Shown: positions 6,875-8,464 of the stretch, piece after piece | Layout of the letters: the number at the start of each line of letters is the position of its first letter | How positions within the stretch are numbered: position 1 is the stretch's first letter | Translations under genes and position numbers: made by a program | Source: Opitutia bacterium UBA957 | GTDB lineage: Bacteria; Verrucomicrobiota; Verrucomicrobiia; Opitutales; UBA953 | Direction: 5' to 3' | Assembly: GCA_002293065.1 (NCBI GenBank) | Contig: DBCN01000123.1 | Location: 1 to 8,464 of the forward strand | DNA length: 8,464 bases | Notes under the pieces: generated by a model | Database searches by the model: none | What the model was told of the DNA's origin: nothing | The model's input: the letters and a program-made list of their open reading frames with translations, nothing else

Positions 6875-7525
6875 ATGGACTTACATGCCGACCATTCCCA
6901 GCGCGTCGTGGTGGACGCCATCGCCGTCCTGCAAGGGCAGGGAGCGGTGACGTTGGAATGCCAAGGGCAGGGTGACCGGGCGCGGATTGCGGTCGTGGCG
7001 CATATGGCTGGGGAAGCCTGGACGCACTCTGGTGAGCAGCTCTGCGAGGTCCTGGTGGCCCAAGGAACCCTTTTGATCGGCGTGGCGACCCTCGGGCCGC
7101 TTTCGTATATTCGGCTCCTGCCTGGTCAAGCGACGGAGCTGAGCACCCAGTCGGGCTGTGTCCTGTACGAGAATCGCCGCGATTGGACCGAGACCGAAGA
7201 AGCCTCGTATGCCATGGCCGGTGAGCGCTTGGAGTGGCGGCAGGGCATGGTGCCGGGACTCAAGGTCACCTCGCTCCATGAAGGCCTCACCAAGCATACC
7301 GCCCTCGTACGTTGGGCGCCGGAGACCCGGTTCAATCCCCACACCCACGTCGGCGGTGAGGAAATCTACGTCCTCGAAGGCGTCTTCCGCGATGAGCACG
7401 GTGCTTATCCCGCCGGCACGTGGATCCGTAGCCCGCACCTCAGCCATCACCAGCCCTTCACCGAAGCCGAAGGCGCCACGATCCTCGTCAAAGTCGGCCA
7501 CCTCCAGGTACCGGCGCGCTCCTAG
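6875..7525 (+). CDS. ChrR-like two-cupin protein
   Basis: This 216-residue protein begins MDLHADHSQRVVVD, the opening typical of ChrR-type cupin proteins. The C-terminal half is a well-formed cupin with NPHTHVGGEEIYVLEGVFRDEHG (from residue 154) and PHLSHHQPF (187-195). Its likely metal ligands are His156, His158, Glu162 and His191 or His192. The N-terminal half looks like a second, decayed cupin: around residues 46-65 it keeps THSGEQLCEVL but lacks the HxH pair, so it probably does not bind metal. ChrR proteins are zinc anti-sigma factors for ECF sigma factors, but no sigma-factor gene adjoins and the N-terminal zinc anti-sigma domain is not evident. A stand-alone ChrR-cupin sensor or metal-dependent enzyme is more likely. 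If the czc segment is an insertion, this gene originally followed the Dabb gene. No Shine-Dalgarno precedes ATG 6875. Confidence 0.85.
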   Translation: MDLHADHSQRVVVDAIAVLQGQGAVTLECQGQGDRARIAVVAHMAGEAWTHSGEQLCEVLVAQGTLLIGVATLGPLSYIRLLPGQATELSTQSGCVLYENRRDWTETEEASYAMAGERLEWRQGMVPGLKVTSLHEGLTKHTALVRWAPETRFNPHTHVGGEEIYVLEGVFRDEHGAYPAGTWIRSPHLSHHQPFTEAEGATILVKVGHLQVPARS

Positions 7526-7533
7526 TACATTCA

Positions 7534-7644
7534 GCCCATAAAAGGGGTCAGGCCGTTCGTGGCTTAGGCTGTTAGTTAGAACGCATAAAGTCGGCCGTTT
7601 AATTCACAGGTCCGACCACTAACGGCCTGACCCCTTTTGTGGGT
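7534..7644. repeat. Long imperfect palindrome between convergent genes (REP-like; possible bidirectional terminator)
   Basis: The arm AAAAGGGGTCAGGCCGTT (7540-7557) is perfectly complementary to 7621-7638. The stem extends outward to 7534 and 7644 (six more pairs, two of them G-T) and, after one mismatch, inward by GTGG/CCAC (7559-7562/7616-7619). A 53-nt centre contains a further GGCCGTT (7593-7599) that could compete for the right arm, and a GTCGG/CCGAC pair (7590-7594/7612-7616). Arms beginning AAAAGGGGTCAG and ending CTGACCCCTTTT resemble dispersed palindromes that accompany REP-associated Y1 transposases in many bacteria; this is recalled, not searched. With A/T ends on both strands and convergent genes on either side, it may also end transcription in both directions. 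Confidence 0.7.
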
Positions 7645-7663
7645 GGTTTCGCTCGTTCAATGC

Positions 7664-8464
7664 TTACTCCGCGTAGAGGCTATTCCGGCCTGAGCCAAGT
7701 TTGCCGAGGCCTTTGGCAGCTAGCCAGGCGGTGAGGCCGCCGGCGGCGGCGTAGGGCGCGAGGGAGGGGCCGAAGAGTTCGAGGGCGAGGCAGAGTCCGG
7801 TGATAGGCACGGCGCCGGCTGATGCGAAGACGGTGACGAGGCCGAGCGCCGGGGCGACGCCGATCGGGAGGTTCGTGAAGCCGGATAGGGCCGCGCCGAG
7901 GGTGGCGCCGATGACGAAGAGCGGAGTGACTTCACCGCCGCGGAAGCCAGCGATGAGGCAGAGGGTAGTGAGGATGAACTTCCAGGCAAAGGCGTCCGCG
8001 GCGGTGGCTTGGCGGAGGGCGCTGTCGATGAGCCCAAGGCTGAGTCCGGAGGCTTCGAGGTGGCGCGAGGCGATCGCGGCGAAGGCTAATGAGAGCACGA
8101 CGATGGTCGCGTACGACATCCAGGGTCGTTCGACCTTGGTCGTAAGGCTTTTGCCGTAAGCAACGGCGCGGACGAAGAGCCAACCGACGAGGCCAAAGGC
8201 GAGTCCGAGCAACGCGGCGGACATGAGCCAGCTGGAGTTGAAGGCAATGGCTTCGGCAAAGCGGTAGTTCGCGTGCGTGGCGCCGAAAAGGTGCTGTCCC
8301 GCCCAGTCCGCCCCAAACGCGGTGAGGAGGCAGAGCGCGAAGCGCCCGAACTCGGCCCGGCGGACAAACTCCAACGCAAAGACCGACGCTGCCAAGGGCG
8401 TGCCGAAGACGGCTGCAAAGCCGCCGCTGACGCCGCAGAGGAGCAGGGTGCGCCGTTCTTCCTT
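7664..8464 (-). CDS. CLC-type antiporter, probable fluoride/proton exporter (CLC-F), 5' end outside the window
   Basis: The last 266 residues are visible; the N-terminus lies past the right edge. The frame is open from the edge through VSGGFAAVFGTPLAASVFALE, a classic CLC segment, so the TTG at 8395 is not the start. Later come several membrane helices, then FRGGEVTPLFVIGATLG, and a C-terminal NSLYAE whose Tyr matches the conserved anion-site Tyr of the family. In chloride CLCs the equivalent of the GGEVTP stretch reads GxFxP. As I recall, the Glu and Thr here (coded at 7931-7933 and 7925-7927) are the pair diagnostic of CLC-F fluoride/proton antiporters (Glu318 and Thr320 of the Enterococcus protein). 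The expected role is export of fluoride across the inner membrane. The N-terminal gating-Glu motif and any fluoride riboswitch would be outside the window. The gene converges on the cupin gene with the palindrome between. Confidence 0.9.
   Translation of the reverse strand, partial: KEERRTLLLCGVSGGFAAVFGTPLAASVFALEFVRRAEFGRFALCLLTAFGADWAGQHLFGATHANYRFAEAIAFNSSWLMSAALLGLAFGLVGWLFVRAVAYGKSLTTKVERPWMSYATIVVLSLAFAAIASRHLEASGLSLGLIDSALRQATAADAFAWKFILTTLCLIAGFRGGEVTPLFVIGATLGAALSGFTNLPIGVAPALGLVTVFASAGAVPITGLCLALELFGPSLAPYAAAGGLTAWLAAKGLGKLGSGRNSLYAE

Overview
The window is GC-rich DNA from a Gram-negative (two-membrane) bacterium. A complete RND efflux set that spans both membranes requires an outer membrane. 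I see no good Shine-Dalgarno sequence before most starts, and there is a Dabb-domain gene and a ChrR-like cupin. Together these would fit a Verrucomicrobiota/Opitutae-like lineage, but that is a weak guess. No rRNA, tRNA, CRISPR array, integrase or transposase gene is visible.

Layout, left to right. (1) A small Dabb (stress-responsive alpha/beta barrel) gene at 89-385. (2) A small gene at about 487-855 for a secreted Cys/His/acidic protein, then a 124-nt untranslated leader with two hairpins. (3) A complete heavy-metal efflux operon: czcC (980-2320, outer-membrane channel), czcB (2356-3624, periplasmic adaptor with a His-rich N-terminus) and czcA (3614-6790, inner-membrane RND pump). czcB and czcA overlap by 11 nt. 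(4) A second copy of the last ~50 bp of the Dabb gene at 6810-6862. (5) A ChrR-like cupin gene at 6875-7525. (6) A long imperfect palindrome at 7534-7644, lying between convergent genes. (7) On the minus strand, the 3' two-thirds or so of a CLC antiporter gene (7664 to the window edge). Its GGEVTP motif marks it as a fluoride/proton (CLC-F type) exporter.

How the parts work together. CzcC, CzcB and CzcA should form one tripartite pump that moves divalent metal ions (Zn/Co/Cd class, judged from the DFGLIVDGAVIIIEN signature in CzcA) out across both membranes. The small secreted protein at the head of the operon holds a place similar to CzcI and probably binds or senses metal in the periplasm. 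No metal-responsive regulator gene lies in the window.

The most notable structural signal is the direct repeat. The 3' end of the Dabb gene (339-391) recurs just after czcA (6810-6862) with 51 of 53 positions identical. The whole ~6.4-kb metal-resistance cassette therefore sits between two copies of one gene's 3' end, while the left copy leaves the Dabb gene intact. This is the footprint expected when an element inserts at the 3' end of a gene. It suggests the cassette is a small acquired islet placed between a formerly adjacent Dabb-cupin pair, although no recombinase is present inside it.
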